This document shows positions 5,488-13,283 of a DNA stretch of 13,283 nt, piece by piece (the stretch's first letter is position 1; each line of letters opens with the position of its first letter). The DNA is taken from contig NZ_CAJTSC010000071.1 in NCBI RefSeq assembly GCF_910578895.1, positions 1-13,283 on the forward strand, given 5' to 3'. The translations under genes and the position numbers were made by a program. The stretch comes from an uncultured Bacteroides sp. (GTDB lineage Bacteria; Bacteroidota; Bacteroidia; Bacteroidales; Bacteroidaceae). Under the pieces are notes generated by a model. That model did not search any database and was not told where the DNA came from. It worked only from the letters and a program-made list of their open reading frames with translations.

Positions 5488-8208
5488 ATGGATAAAAAAA
5501 GAGTTTATACCTTCGGTAACGGCCAGGCGGAAGGAAAAGCCGGCATGAGAAACCTTTTGGGGGGTAAAGGAGCCAATTTGGCAGAAATGAACCTTATCGG
5601 AGTTCCGGTTCCTCCGGGCTTTACAATTACGACAGAAGTTTGTACAGAATATTATGAAATGGGGCAGGACAAGGTTGTTGCCTTGTTGAAACAGGAAGTG
5701 GAAAATGCCATTGCACACGTGGAAACACTGATGCGTTCCAAATTCGGCGATGTGGAGAACCCGCTGTTGGTTTCCGTCCGTTCGGGTGCACGCGCTTCCA
5801 TGCCGGGTATGATGGACACGATTCTTAACCTCGGTCTGAACGATGAGGTTGTAGAAGGCTTGATTCGCAAGACCGGTAATGCCCGCTTTGCATGGGACTC
5901 TTACCGCCGCTTCGTGCAGATGTACGGTGACGTGGTGTTGGGCATGAAACCGGTAAACAAAGAAGACGTCGATCCGTTTGAAGCCATTATAGAGGATGTG
6001 AAACATGCTAAAGGCGTGAAACTGGATAACGAACTGGAAGTAGAAGACCTCAAAGAGCTTGTAAAGAGATTTAAGGCAGCCGTTAAGGAGCAGACCGGAA
6101 AAGATTTCCCGACTTGTGCCTACGAACAGTTGTGGGGAGCTATCTGCGCCGTATTCAACTCGTGGATGAACGAGCGTGCCATCCTTTATCGTAAAATGGA
6201 AGGAATTCCCGACGAATGGGGTACTGCCGTAAGCGTTCAGGCAATGGTATTCGGTAATATGGGCGATACTTCCGCTACCGGAGTTTGCTTCAGCCGTGAT
6301 GCCGCTACGGGCGAAGACCTTTTCAACGGCGAGTATCTGATCAACGCACAGGGCGAAGACGTGGTTGCAGGTATCCGTACTCCGCAGCAGATTACCGTTA
6401 TCGGTTCCAGACGCTGGGCGGAACTTGCCGGCGTGAGCGAAGAAGAACGCGCTGCCAAATATCCCTCTATGGAAGAGGCTATGCCCGAAATCTATAAGGA
6501 GCTGGATGCTTTGCAGACCAAACTGGAAAACCACTATAAAGATATGCAGGACATGGAGTTCACCGTACAGGAAGGTAAACTCTGGTTCCTCCAGACACGT
6601 AACGGCAAGCGTACCGGAGCCGCTATGGTGAAAATCGCCATGGATTTGCTTCACCAGGGTATGATTGACGAAAAGACGGCTTTGCAGCGTTGCGAGCCCA
6701 ATAAACTGGACGAATTGCTTCACCCCGTGTTCGACAAAGCGGCTTTGAAGCAGGCTAAGGTCCTGACCCGCGGTCTTCCGGCTTCTCCGGGTGCTGCTTG
6801 CGGTCAGATTGTGTTCTTTGCCGATGATGCCGCCGAATGGCATGCAGCCGGCAAGCGCGTGGTGATGGTACGTATCGAGACCTCTCCGGAAGACCTGGCA
6901 GGTATGGCTGTTGCCGAGGGTATCCTCACCGCACGTGGCGGTATGACTTCGCATGCTGCCGTTGTGGCACGTGGTATGGGTAAATGCTGCGTATCCGGTG
7001 CCGGAGCGTTGAACATCGACTACAAAGCCCGCACGGTAGAGGTGGATGGTGTTGTACTGAAAGAAGGCGACTTTATCTCCTTGAACGGTAGTACGGGTGA
7101 GGTTTACAAAGGAGAGGTGGAAACGAAAGCTGCCGAGTTGTCCGGCGACTTTGCCGAATTGATGCAGCTGGCTGATAAATATACAAGATTGCAGGTACGC
7201 ACCAATGCCGATACTCCGCACGATGCACAGGTAGCGCGCAATTTCGGAGCAGTAGGTATCGGTCTTTGCCGTACGGAACACATGTTCTTCGAAGGTGAAA
7301 AAATCAAGGCTATGCGTGAAATGATTTTGGCGGAAAATGCAGAAGGACGCCGCAAGGCATTGGCTAAGATTTTGCCTTACCAGCAGGCAGACTTCAAGGG
7401 TATCTTCAAGGCTATGGAAGGTTGTCCGGTAACTGTCCGCTTGCTCGACCCGCCCTTGCACGAGTTCGTTCCCCACGATTTGAAAGGGCAGCAGGAAATG
7501 GCAGATACGATGGGTGTAAGTTTGCAGTATATCCAGCAGCGTGTAGAAGCCCTTTGTGAGCATAACCCGATGTTGGGTCATCGCGGTTGCCGTTTGGGCA
7601 ATACTTATCCCGAAATCACTCAGATGCAGACACGTGCTATCCTTGGAGCGGCATTGGAACTGAAGAAAGAAGGCGTTGAGACGCATCCCGAAATCATGGT
7701 TCCGCTGACGGGTATCTTGTACGAGTTCAAGCAACAGGAAGAAGTTATCCGTGCCGAGGCGGCAAGCTTGTTTGCCGAAGTGGGCGACAGCATCGAGTTC
7801 AAGGTAGGTACGATGATTGAAATCCCGCGTGCCGCTCTTACTGCCGACCGCATCGCTTCTTCTGCCGAGTTCTTCTCATTCGGTACCAATGACTTGACGC
7901 AGATGACCTTCGGTTATTCACGTGACGACATCGCTTCTTTCTTGCCGATTTATCTGGAAAAGAAGATTTTGAAGGTAGACCCGTTCCAAGTGCTCGACCA
8001 GAATGGTGTAGGCCAGTTGGTGCGCATGGCTACCGACAAGGGGCGTGCCATCCGTCCGGAACTGAAGTGCGGTATTTGCGGCGAGCATGGCGGTGAACCT
8101 TCTTCTGTCAAGTTCTGCCACAAGGTAGGTTTGAACTACGTCAGCTGTTCTCCGTTCCGTGTGCCTATCGCACGTTTGGCGGCGGCACAGGCAGCTATTG
8201 AAGAATAA
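5488..8208 (+). CDS. ppdK: Pyruvate, phosphate dikinase
   Basis: The product has 906 residues and is a cytoplasmic enzyme that interconverts pyruvate + ATP + phosphate with phosphoenolpyruvate + AMP + pyrophosphate. It links glycolysis and gluconeogenesis. Domains in order: an N-terminal ATP-grasp nucleotide-binding domain (KGANLAEM near the start; SVRSGARASMPGMMDT; WFLQTRNGKRTG); a swivelling phosphohistidine domain with GGMTSHAAVVARGMGKCCVSG, whose catalytic His is residue 489 and whose Thr487 is the usual regulatory position; and a C-terminal PEP/pyruvate-binding TIM barrel with GIGLCRTEHMF, GTMIEIPRAA, FGTNDLTQMTFGYSRDD and CGICGEHGG (catalytic Cys864). The length fits PPDK rather than PEP synthase. 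The start MDKKRVYTFGNG is the expected one. It is monocistronic, with a hairpin terminator behind it. Confidence 0.97.
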   Translation: MDKKRVYTFGNGQAEGKAGMRNLLGGKGANLAEMNLIGVPVPPGFTITTEVCTEYYEMGQDKVVALLKQEVENAIAHVETLMRSKFGDVENPLLVSVRSGARASMPGMMDTILNLGLNDEVVEGLIRKTGNARFAWDSYRRFVQMYGDVVLGMKPVNKEDVDPFEAIIEDVKHAKGVKLDNELEVEDLKELVKRFKAAVKEQTGKDFPTCAYEQLWGAICAVFNSWMNERAILYRKMEGIPDEWGTAVSVQAMVFGNMGDTSATGVCFSRDAATGEDLFNGEYLINAQGEDVVAGIRTPQQITVIGSRRWAELAGVSEEERAAKYPSMEEAMPEIYKELDALQTKLENHYKDMQDMEFTVQEGKLWFLQTRNGKRTGAAMVKIAMDLLHQGMIDEKTALQRCEPNKLDELLHPVFDKAALKQAKVLTRGLPASPGAACGQIVFFADDAAEWHAAGKRVVMVRIETSPEDLAGMAVAEGILTARGGMTSHAAVVARGMGKCCVSGAGALNIDYKARTVEVDGVVLKEGDFISLNGSTGEVYKGEVETKAAELSGDFAELMQLADKYTRLQVRTNADTPHDAQVARNFGAVGIGLCRTEHMFFEGEKIKAMREMILAENAEGRRKALAKILPYQQADFKGIFKAMEGCPVTVRLLDPPLHEFVPHDLKGQQEMADTMGVSLQYIQQRVEALCEHNPMLGHRGCRLGNTYPEITQMQTRAILGAALELKKEGVETHPEIMVPLTGILYEFKQQEEVIRAEAASLFAEVGDSIEFKVGTMIEIPRAALTADRIASSAEFFSFGTNDLTQMTFGYSRDDIASFLPIYLEKKILKVDPFQVLDQNGVGQLVRMATDKGRAIRPELKCGICGEHGGEPSSVKFCHKVGLNYVSCSPFRVPIARLAAAQAAIEE

Positions 8209-8221
8209 AAAAAGAAAAGGA

Positions 8222-8233
8222 CGCCGCAAGGCG
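8222..8233 (+). other. Small GNRA-capped hairpin after ppdK
   Basis: CGCC-GCAA-GGCG forms a four-pair stem with a GCAA tetraloop 13 bases after the ppdK stop, following an A/G-rich stretch. It is not followed by T residues, so it is probably an mRNA 3'-end structure rather than the terminator. It could be chance. Confidence 0.35.
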
Positions 8234-8251
8234 AACTGGATAGGGTGAATT

Positions 8252-8296
8252 AGGCCGTAACTCTCATTTTGAGGGATTACGGCCTGATTTTGTTTG
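8252..8296 (+). terminator. Rho-independent-type terminator for ppdK
   Basis: AGGCCGTAA (8252-8260) pairs perfectly with TTACGGCCT (8277-8285). After a one-base bulge the stem continues with CTC/GAG pairs around a short T-rich loop. GATTTTGTTTG follows on the plus strand. Position, G/C-rich stem and T-rich tail all fit a terminator for ppdK transcription, which would otherwise run into the oppositely oriented sodB. Confidence 0.75.
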
Positions 8297-8394
8297 TAAA
8301 AAGAGGAAAATAAGGTGTTTGCTCAAGTCTTATGCTTTGTTATCCTGAACATAGTGAAGCCGACACCTTGATGAAATAATCGGAAAAAGGTCTG

Positions 8395-8979
8395 CTATTT
8401 CATTCGTTTTCCTACTGCGTCCCAGTCTACTATGCTCCAGATGGCGTTGACGTGGTCGGCGCGTTTATTCTGATAATCCAGGTAGTACGCATGTTCCCAG
8501 ACATCGAAGCCCAGTAGTGGAGTCAGTCCCGAGCGTACGGGATTACTTCCGTTTGCCTCTTTGGTGATATGCAGTTTACCGTTCTTGTCTACCGACAACC
8601 ATGCCCAGCCCGAGCCGAACAGCCCGACCGATGCCGCATTAAACTCCTTTTTGAAGTTCTCGAAGCTGCCGAAATCACGTTTGATGGCTTCCGCCAGCTT
8701 TCCGGTTGGCTCGCTCTGAGACGGCTTCGGCGAGAATTGCAGGAAGTATAGTGTGTGGTTCAGCACTTGTCCGGCATTATTGAATATGGCACCATCGGGT
8801 GCGGTGGCTACGATTGTGGCCAAATCCTTATTCTCGTATTCCGTGCCCGGAACAAGGTTGTTCAGATTGTCCACATACGTCTGCAGGTGTTTACCGTAAT
8901 GGTACTCTATTGTTTGCTGACTGATTACAGGTTCCAACGCGTTCTTTGCGTAAGGAAGTTTGGGCATTTCATGTGTCAT
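8395..8979 (-). CDS. sodB: Superoxide dismutase (Fe/Mn type)
   Basis: The product has 194 residues and converts superoxide to oxygen and hydrogen peroxide in the cytoplasm, part of the oxygen tolerance of these anaerobes. All four metal ligands are present: His27 (EYHYGKH), His75 (VLNHTLYF), Asp159 and His163 (GFDVWEHAYYLDY). Gln71 in NNAGQVLNH is at the place typical of Fe-type enzymes; the B. fragilis homologue is known to work with Fe or Mn. No signal peptide is seen with this start. I chose the ATG at 8979 (MTHEMPKLPY) because this is where the known Bacteroides protein begins. The ATG at 9015 would add 12 residues (MNTLLMSLTIMI), and 8985 is another in-frame ATG. The gene is divergent from the helicase gene and convergent with ppdK. 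I saw no clear consensus promoter for it. Confidence 0.95.
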   Translation of the reverse strand: MTHEMPKLPYAKNALEPVISQQTIEYHYGKHLQTYVDNLNNLVPGTEYENKDLATIVATAPDGAIFNNAGQVLNHTLYFLQFSPKPSQSEPTGKLAEAIKRDFGSFENFKKEFNAASVGLFGSGWAWLSVDKNGKLHITKEANGSNPVRSGLTPLLGFDVWEHAYYLDYQNKRADHVNAIWSIVDWDAVGKRMK

Positions 8980-9073
8980 AATCATTATCGTTAAAGACAT
9001 TAATAACGTATTCATAAGTTCAATTATTTAGTTTTGAAACTTTATTATACTAACACGATAACCGGAGGAATTG

Positions 9074-9105
9074 TTCGCAGGTGTCCGAACCTTTTTCTAT
9101 CTTTG
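9074..9105 (+). promoter_or_regulatory. Candidate promoter of the uvrD/pcrA-type helicase gene
   Basis: TATCTTTG (9098-9105) fits the -7 box TAnnTTTG exactly. TTCG (9074-9077), 20 nt upstream, matches three of four -33 bases. Transcription would start near 9111, giving a leader of under 30 nt before the ATG at 9139. Confidence 0.5.
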
Positions 9106-9138
9106 TGCCCGAACTTTATCCGTTAGATTATTAGGAAT

Positions 9139-11484
9139 ATGTCCGATTACATACAAGAATTGAATGAAGGACAGCGTGCTGCGGTACTCTACAACGATGG
9201 TCCGTCGCTGGTGATAGCCGGTGCGGGGTCTGGAAAAACGCGTGTGCTGACCTATAAGATAGCCTATCTGTTGGAGAACGATTACCAGCCGTGGAACATC
9301 CTTGCACTTACCTTTACCAACAAGGCGGCACGTGAAATGAAAGAACGCATTGCCCGGCAAGTGGGCATCGAACGTGCCCGTCACCTTTGGATGGGGACGT
9401 TTCATTCCATATTCCTGCGTATCCTGCATGCAGAAGCCGGGCAGATAGGATTTACCTCCAAATTCACCATTTATGATACGGCGGATAGCAAGAGCCTGTT
9501 GCGTTCCATCATCAAGGAGATGGGACTGGATGAGAAGGTGTATAAACCGGGCACGGTACAGGCACGTATCTCCAATGCCAAGAACCATCTTGTGTCGCCT
9601 GCGGGGTATGCTAACAACAAGGAGGCGTATGAAGGTGATTGTGCTGCCAAGATGCCTGCCATACGCGATATTTACCGCCGTTACTGGGAACGTTGCCGGC
9701 AGGCGGATGCAATGGATTTCGATGATTTGCTGTTCTATACTTTCCTGCTTTTCCGTGACCATCCCGATGTGCTTGCCCGCTATCAGTCGCAGTTCCGTTA
9801 CATTCTGGTAGACGAGTACCAGGATACCAACTTTGCCCAGCACAGTATTGTGCTCCAGTTGGCAAAGGAGCATCAGCATGTCTGTGTGGTGGGCGACGAT
9901 GCGCAGAGCATCTACTCTTTCCGTGGAGCGGATATCGACAACATTCTGTATTTTACAAAAGTATATCCGGGTACGAAAGTCTTCAAGTTGGAACAGAACT
10001 ACCGTTCCACCCAGACAATCGTTTCCGCTGCCAACAGCCTGATAGAGAAGAACAGCCGGCAAATCCGCAAGGAAGTCTTTTCGGAAAAAGAGAAGGGAGA
10101 GGCTATCGGAGTATATCAAGCATATAGCGATGTGGAGGAAGGCGATATTGTAATCAACAAGATAACCGAGTTGCGCCGGCGGGAGAATTATGCTTATTCC
10201 GACTTCGCCATACTCTACCGCACCAATGCGCAAAGCCGCGTTTTTGAGGAAGCCATGCGCAAACGCAGCATGCCGTATCGCATTTACGGCGGACTTTCTT
10301 TCTATCAGCGCAAGGAAATAAAAGACGTAATCGCATATTTCCGCCTGACGGTCAATCCGAATGATGAAGAAGCCTTTAAACGTATCATCAACTATCCGGC
10401 GCGTGGAATAGGAGATACAACCGTAAACAAAATCACCGCTGCCGCCACGGACAATAACGTAAGCCTGTGGACCGTACTTTGCGAACCGCTGACCTATGGG
10501 GTGAATATAAATAAAGGTACAGCAGGCAAGTTGCAAGGTTTTCGCGACCTGATAGCCGGTTTCATTGAGAACGCTTCCGAAAAGAACGCCTATGAACTTG
10601 GTACGGAGATAATCCGCCAATCCGGCATCATCAATGATGTTTGCCAGGACAATTCTCCCGAAAACCTCAGCCGGAAAGAGAATATCGAGGAGCTTGCCAA
10701 CGGTATGAGCGACTTTTGCGCGCAACGGCTGGAAGAGGGCAATGTCAACATTACGCTGGGTGATTTTCTTTCGGAAGTTTCCCTGCTCACAGACCAGGAT
10801 TCGGATAAGGATGGAAACGATGAAAAGATAACCCTGATGACCGTTCATTCTGCCAAAGGACTGGAATTTAAGAATGTCTTTGTAGTGGGCATGGAAGAAA
10901 ACCTCTTTCCCAGCGGCATGGTGGGCGATTCTCCTCGGGCGCTGGAAGAGGAGCGCCGCCTGTTCTATGTAGCGATAACCCGCGCGGAAAACCATTGTTT
11001 CCTTACATACGCCAAAAGCCGCTACCGTTATGGGAAAATGGAGTTCGGAAGCCCCAGCCGCTTTTTGAAGGATATAGACGTGCGTTTTCTTCGGTTGCCG
11101 CAAGATATGGGATTGAGCCGCAGGATAGACGAAAGTGCCGCCTCTTTCCGTAGGGAGAACAGGGAGGATTTCTCTTCCGGTGTTTATGGGAAACGGGAAG
11201 AACGCCCTCGTCCCCGGCAGGAGATTATCGCTCCGACCGTTCCCCGCAATTTAAAGCGGGTGACGTCTTCCACGACGGCATCGTCCGCCGCACCCGGCAC
11301 GATGATGAATACGGGTGGAAACTCCGTACATCCGGGACAACTGATTGAGCACGACCGCTTCGGCTTGGGCGAAGTGATGAAGGTAGAAGGGGAGGGCGAT
11401 AATGCAAAAGCCACCATTCGCTTTAAGAATGCGGGCGATAAGCAGCTTCTGTTACGTTTTGCCCGTTTTAAGGTGGTAGGTTAA
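9139..11484 (+). CDS. ATP-dependent DNA helicase, UvrD/PcrA family (superfamily 1A)
   Basis: The product has 781 residues and is a 3'-5' DNA helicase acting in nucleotide excision and mismatch repair and in clearing proteins from DNA. All helicase motifs are present in order: Q-motif Gln12 (LNEGQRAAV), Walker A AGAGSGKT (27-34), motif Ia LTFTNKAAREM, motif II DEYQD (225-229), motif III GDDAQSIYSFRGAD (252-265), motif IV QNYRS (286-290), motif V TVHSAKGLEF (568-577) and motif VI EEERRLFYVAITRA (603-616). A basic linker leads to a small C-terminal Tudor-like domain (about 735-781, HDRFGLGEVMKVEG...), which in PcrA/UvrD contacts RNA polymerase. The domain layout fits UvrD/PcrA rather than Rep or RecB. 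I give no symbol because uvrD and pcrA naming varies in this phylum. The start MSDYIQELNEGQ is where the family begins. Confidence 0.95.
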   Translation: MSDYIQELNEGQRAAVLYNDGPSLVIAGAGSGKTRVLTYKIAYLLENDYQPWNILALTFTNKAAREMKERIARQVGIERARHLWMGTFHSIFLRILHAEAGQIGFTSKFTIYDTADSKSLLRSIIKEMGLDEKVYKPGTVQARISNAKNHLVSPAGYANNKEAYEGDCAAKMPAIRDIYRRYWERCRQADAMDFDDLLFYTFLLFRDHPDVLARYQSQFRYILVDEYQDTNFAQHSIVLQLAKEHQHVCVVGDDAQSIYSFRGADIDNILYFTKVYPGTKVFKLEQNYRSTQTIVSAANSLIEKNSRQIRKEVFSEKEKGEAIGVYQAYSDVEEGDIVINKITELRRRENYAYSDFAILYRTNAQSRVFEEAMRKRSMPYRIYGGLSFYQRKEIKDVIAYFRLTVNPNDEEAFKRIINYPARGIGDTTVNKITAAATDNNVSLWTVLCEPLTYGVNINKGTAGKLQGFRDLIAGFIENASEKNAYELGTEIIRQSGIINDVCQDNSPENLSRKENIEELANGMSDFCAQRLEEGNVNITLGDFLSEVSLLTDQDSDKDGNDEKITLMTVHSAKGLEFKNVFVVGMEENLFPSGMVGDSPRALEEERRLFYVAITRAENHCFLTYAKSRYRYGKMEFGSPSRFLKDIDVRFLRLPQDMGLSRRIDESAASFRRENREDFSSGVYGKREERPRPRQEIIAPTVPRNLKRVTSSTTASSAAPGTMMNTGGNSVHPGQLIEHDRFGLGEVMKVEGEGDNAKATIRFKNAGDKQLLLRFARFKVVG

Positions 11485-11675
11485 ATATATTTACATGAAA
11501 AATCCCCTTAATAAAACCTGTTCCCGTCTTACTGAAATTCGGTTGGAAATTTACTGTAATTCCGGGAAGATTTTAGTGTAAATTCTGTGGAATTCATTAA
11601 TAGCCCGAAAATCTGTTGTAGACAGTGTTCTCGAAAGGATAGATATAGATAAGAAAAAAACATACAGTTGTAAAA
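11485..11675. other. Intergenic region between the helicase gene and nspC
   Basis: The 191 bases hold no reading frame, hairpin terminator or exact TAnnTTTG promoter box that I could find. The sequence just before nspC is A-rich, as is usual for translation starts in this group. The nspC promoter must lie here unless it is co-transcribed with the helicase gene. Confidence 0.5.
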
Positions 11676-12821
11676 ATGTTAGACAAAGATTTCGACCGTT
11701 TTCCTTCTCCCTGTTATATCATGGAAGAAGAACTGTTGAGGAAGAACCTCACATTGATAAAGAGCGTTGCCGACCGGGCAGGCGTAGAGATTATCCTTGC
11801 TTTCAAGTCCTTTGCCATGTGGCGCTCGTTCCCCATATTCCGTGAGTATATAACGCATTCTACGGCAAGTTCCGTGTACGAGGCACGCTTGGCGCTGGAA
11901 GAATTCGGTAGCATGGCGCATACTTATTCTCCGGCATATACGGAAGCCGATTTTCCCGAAATCATGCGGTGCAGCAGCCATATCACTTTCAATTCGCTGA
12001 GCCAGTTCCGGCGTTTTCATCCCACTGTCCAGGCGGACGGGCAGGGCATATCCTGTGGCATACGTGTCAATCCGGAGTATTCGGAAGTGGAGACGGAACT
12101 GTATAACCCCTGTGCTCCCGGCACTCGTTTCGGGGTAATGGCGGAACAGCTTCCCGATGTGTTGCCGCAAGGCATTGACGGGTTTCACTGTCACTGCCAT
12201 TGCGAATCGTCCTCGTACGAATTGGAGCGTACGTTGGAACATTTGGAAGCGAAATTCTCCCGTTGGTTTCCGCAAATAAAATGGTTGAATTTGGGCGGAG
12301 GGCATTTGATGACTCGCAAAGACTATGACGTGGAGCATCTGGTCGGGCTGCTTCGCGGACTGAGAGCGCGCTATCCCCACTTGCGCATTATCTTGGAGCC
12401 CGGTTCCGCGTTTACCTGGCAGACAGGGGTGCTGGTTTCCGAAGTGGTGGATATTGTGGAGAACCGTGGCATCCGTACCGCCATTCTGAATGTCAGCTTC
12501 ACCTGCCACATGCCCGATTGCCTGGAGATGCCCTATCAGCCTGTCGTCCGGGGAGCGGAAATGGGTGACGGCGGTCCGCATATCTACCGTTTGGGAGGCA
12601 ATTCCTGCTTGAGTGGCGACTATATGGGCTTATGGAGTTTCGACCACGAACTGCAGATTGGTGAAAGAATTGTCTTTGAAGATATGATACATTATACTAT
12701 GGTGAAGACGAATATGTTTAACGGAATTCATCATCCCGCCATTGCCATGTGGACAAAAGAGGGGAAAACTGAACTGTTCAAGGAATTTTCTTACGAAGAT
12801 TATCGCAATCGAATGAGCTGA
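11676..12821 (+). CDS. nspC: Carboxynorspermidine/carboxyspermidine decarboxylase
   Basis: The product has 381 residues and is a PLP-dependent, fold-type III decarboxylase (alanine racemase/ornithine decarboxylase-like barrel). It removes the carboxyl group from carboxyspermidine or carboxynorspermidine, the last step of polyamine synthesis. In gut Bacteroides this route makes spermidine. The PLP lysine is Lys44 in ILAFKSFAMW. HCHCHCESSS, the phosphate-binding glycine loop NLGGGH (205-210), EPGSAF (241-246) and the C-terminal GNSCLSGDYMG with Cys311 and Asp315 all match the NspC/LysA-type active site. The partner carboxyspermidine dehydrogenase is not in this window, so the gene is unlinked or its partner lies elsewhere. 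The start MLDKDFDRFPSPCY is the family's normal beginning. No clear hairpin terminator follows, only an all-A/T stem near 12850. Confidence 0.94.
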   Translation: MLDKDFDRFPSPCYIMEEELLRKNLTLIKSVADRAGVEIILAFKSFAMWRSFPIFREYITHSTASSVYEARLALEEFGSMAHTYSPAYTEADFPEIMRCSSHITFNSLSQFRRFHPTVQADGQGISCGIRVNPEYSEVETELYNPCAPGTRFGVMAEQLPDVLPQGIDGFHCHCHCESSSYELERTLEHLEAKFSRWFPQIKWLNLGGGHLMTRKDYDVEHLVGLLRGLRARYPHLRIILEPGSAFTWQTGVLVSEVVDIVENRGIRTAILNVSFTCHMPDCLEMPYQPVVRGAEMGDGGPHIYRLGGNSCLSGDYMGLWSFDHELQIGERIVFEDMIHYTMVKTNMFNGIHHPAIAMWTKEGKTELFKEFSYEDYRNRMS

Positions 12822-12888
12822 TAATCAAACGACTGCTTTTATTTCAGATAAAATATTTAATTTTATGTGTAAAAAAGTGCGTAGAATG

Positions 12889-12919
12889 TTTGCAGGTTTA
12901 AGGAAAATATCTACCTTTG
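12889..12919 (+). promoter_or_regulatory. Promoter of the tRNA-Gly/tRNA-Leu unit
   Basis: TTTG (12889-12892), a 19-nt spacer and TACCTTTG (12912-12919) match the Bacteroidota -33/-7 consensus at every defined base. Transcription would start about 6 nt downstream, a few bases before the first tRNA nucleotide at 12931. This is the best promoter in the window. Confidence 0.75.
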
Positions 12920-12930
12920 CAACCGCAAAC

Positions 12931-13003
12931 GCGGAAATAGCTCAGTTGGTAGAGCATAACCTTGCCAAGGTTAGGGTCGCGAGTTCGAGTCTCGTTTTCC
13001 GCT
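12931..13003 (+). tRNA. tRNA-Gly (GCC anticodon)
   Basis: A complete 73-nt cloverleaf. The acceptor stem GCGGAAA pairs with TTTCCGC with discriminator T13003. The D stem is GCTC/GAGC, the anticodon stem TAACC/GGTTA has loop TTGCCAA, and the T stem has loop TTCGAGT. The anticodon GCC (12964-12966) reads GGC and GGU. CCA is not encoded. It is the first gene of a two-tRNA transcript. Confidence 0.96.
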
Positions 13004-13018
13004 CTCCTTTCTAAGGAT

Positions 13019-13102
13019 GCTCGAATGGTGGAATGGTAGACACGAAGGACTTAAAATCCTTTGGCCATTGCGGCTGTGCGGGTTCAAGTCCCGCTTCGAG
13101 TA
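13019..13102 (+). tRNA. tRNA-Leu (UAA anticodon)
   Basis: An 84-nt type II tRNA with a long variable arm. The acceptor stem GCTCGAA pairs with TTCGAGT (one G-T pair at the end), and the discriminator A13102 is the leucine identity base. The anticodon stem AAGGA/TCCTT carries loop CTTAAAA with anticodon TAA (13052-13054), reading UUA and possibly UUG. The T loop TTCAAGT is normal. CCA is not encoded. It follows tRNA-Gly after 15 nt. Confidence 0.96.
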
Positions 13103-13108
13103 CTCTAA

Positions 13109-13149
13109 GGGACGAATCGTGTTTTCCACGGTTCGTCTCTTTCTTTTTA
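13109..13149 (+). terminator. Terminator of the tRNA unit
   Basis: A 13-bp stem, GGGACGAATCGTG (13109-13121) with 13127-13139, has two G-T type mismatches and a TTTTC loop. It is followed at once by the T-rich run TTTCTTTTT. It starts seven bases after tRNA-Leu, so it ends the two-tRNA transcript. Confidence 0.85.
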
Positions 13150-13243
13150 TCTCCGTTACTTGTTGGATATGAATACTTTAGAAGAAAGAATTGGTTCACT
13201 CTTTTAGGTTCAATATGCTCGTTATTTTGGTTCAGTTTGAAAA

Positions 13244-13275
13244 CTTGGGGGAATTAGTTAAAACCCCTATCTTTG
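13244..13275 (+). promoter_or_regulatory. Promoter-like sequence reading out of the window
   Basis: TATCTTTG (13268-13275) fits the -7 consensus, and CTTG (13244-13247), 20 nt upstream, matches three of four -33 bases. It lies at the right edge, so the gene it would serve is outside. The rest of 13150-13243 holds nothing I can identify. Confidence 0.35.
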
Positions 13276-13283
13276 GTGTATGA

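Noticed and set aside
5386..7734. 782-codon open frame on the minus strand across ppdK
   Set aside because: It is antisense to a fully conserved enzyme gene. Its predicted protein has low-complexity His/Cys/Phe-rich composition, no recognisable domain and no start context. It is a codon-bias shadow of ppdK.
8371..8403. 8-bp inverted repeat (ATGAAATA/TATTTCAT) as sodB terminator
   Set aside because: The stem is all weak pairs but one with a 17-nt loop, overlapping the sodB stop. It is too weak to call a terminator.
9097..11103. 668-codon open frame on the minus strand across the helicase gene
   Set aside because: It is antisense to all the conserved helicase motifs and has no recognisable domain of its own. 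It is again explained by codon usage on the coding strand.
11679..12581. 300-codon minus-strand frame across nspC
   Set aside because: It lies wholly within nspC, has no family features, and the sense frame has all the catalytic residues.

Overview
The window looks like chromosomal DNA of a gut Bacteroides or close relative. The evidence is the gene content: a 906-residue pyruvate phosphate dikinase, a B. fragilis-type Fe/Mn superoxide dismutase, a NspC-type carboxyspermidine decarboxylase, and a lipoprotein with an acidic stretch just after its lipobox. Start sites are A/T-rich without Shine-Dalgarno sequences, and several genes are preceded by the Bacteroidota promoter pattern TTTG - about 19-20 nt - TAnnTTTG. 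I cannot place the species.

Layout. Positions 1 to about 480 are clearly different: A/T-rich, minus-strand, with a strong Shine-Dalgarno site and Firmicutes-like codon choice. They hold the start of an ABC-3 metal permease and the C-terminal third of its ATPase, which breaks off at about 480-500. Ordinary Bacteroides-like sequence follows. araJ (MFS efflux, +) ends exactly where a 372-bp fold-back element begins (1696-2067). After it come an unrecognised acidic lipoprotein gene (+), a 28-bp perfect inverted repeat, and two minus-strand RNA-modification genes: a RluA-family pseudouridine synthase and the 23S rRNA methyltransferase rlmD. These two are separated by a four-copy 21-bp tandem repeat, and both start with GTG. 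ppdK (+) is divergent from rlmD. It is followed by a hairpin terminator, sodB (-), a UvrD/PcrA helicase gene (+) divergent from sodB, and nspC (+). A two-gene tRNA unit, Gly(GCC) then Leu(UAA), has a near-perfect promoter and a strong terminator. The last 130 bases hold no gene that I can see, but end in a promoter-like sequence reading out of the window.

How the genes fit together. Most are housekeeping genes: rRNA modification, phosphoenolpyruvate/pyruvate interconversion, oxygen defence, DNA repair, polyamine synthesis and tRNAs. They do not form one pathway or an obvious operon. I found no convincing new multi-gene system. The items most worth a second look are the fold-back element, the composition break at about 480-500 with its truncated transporter gene, the 28-bp perfect inverted repeat and the 21-bp tandem repeat.
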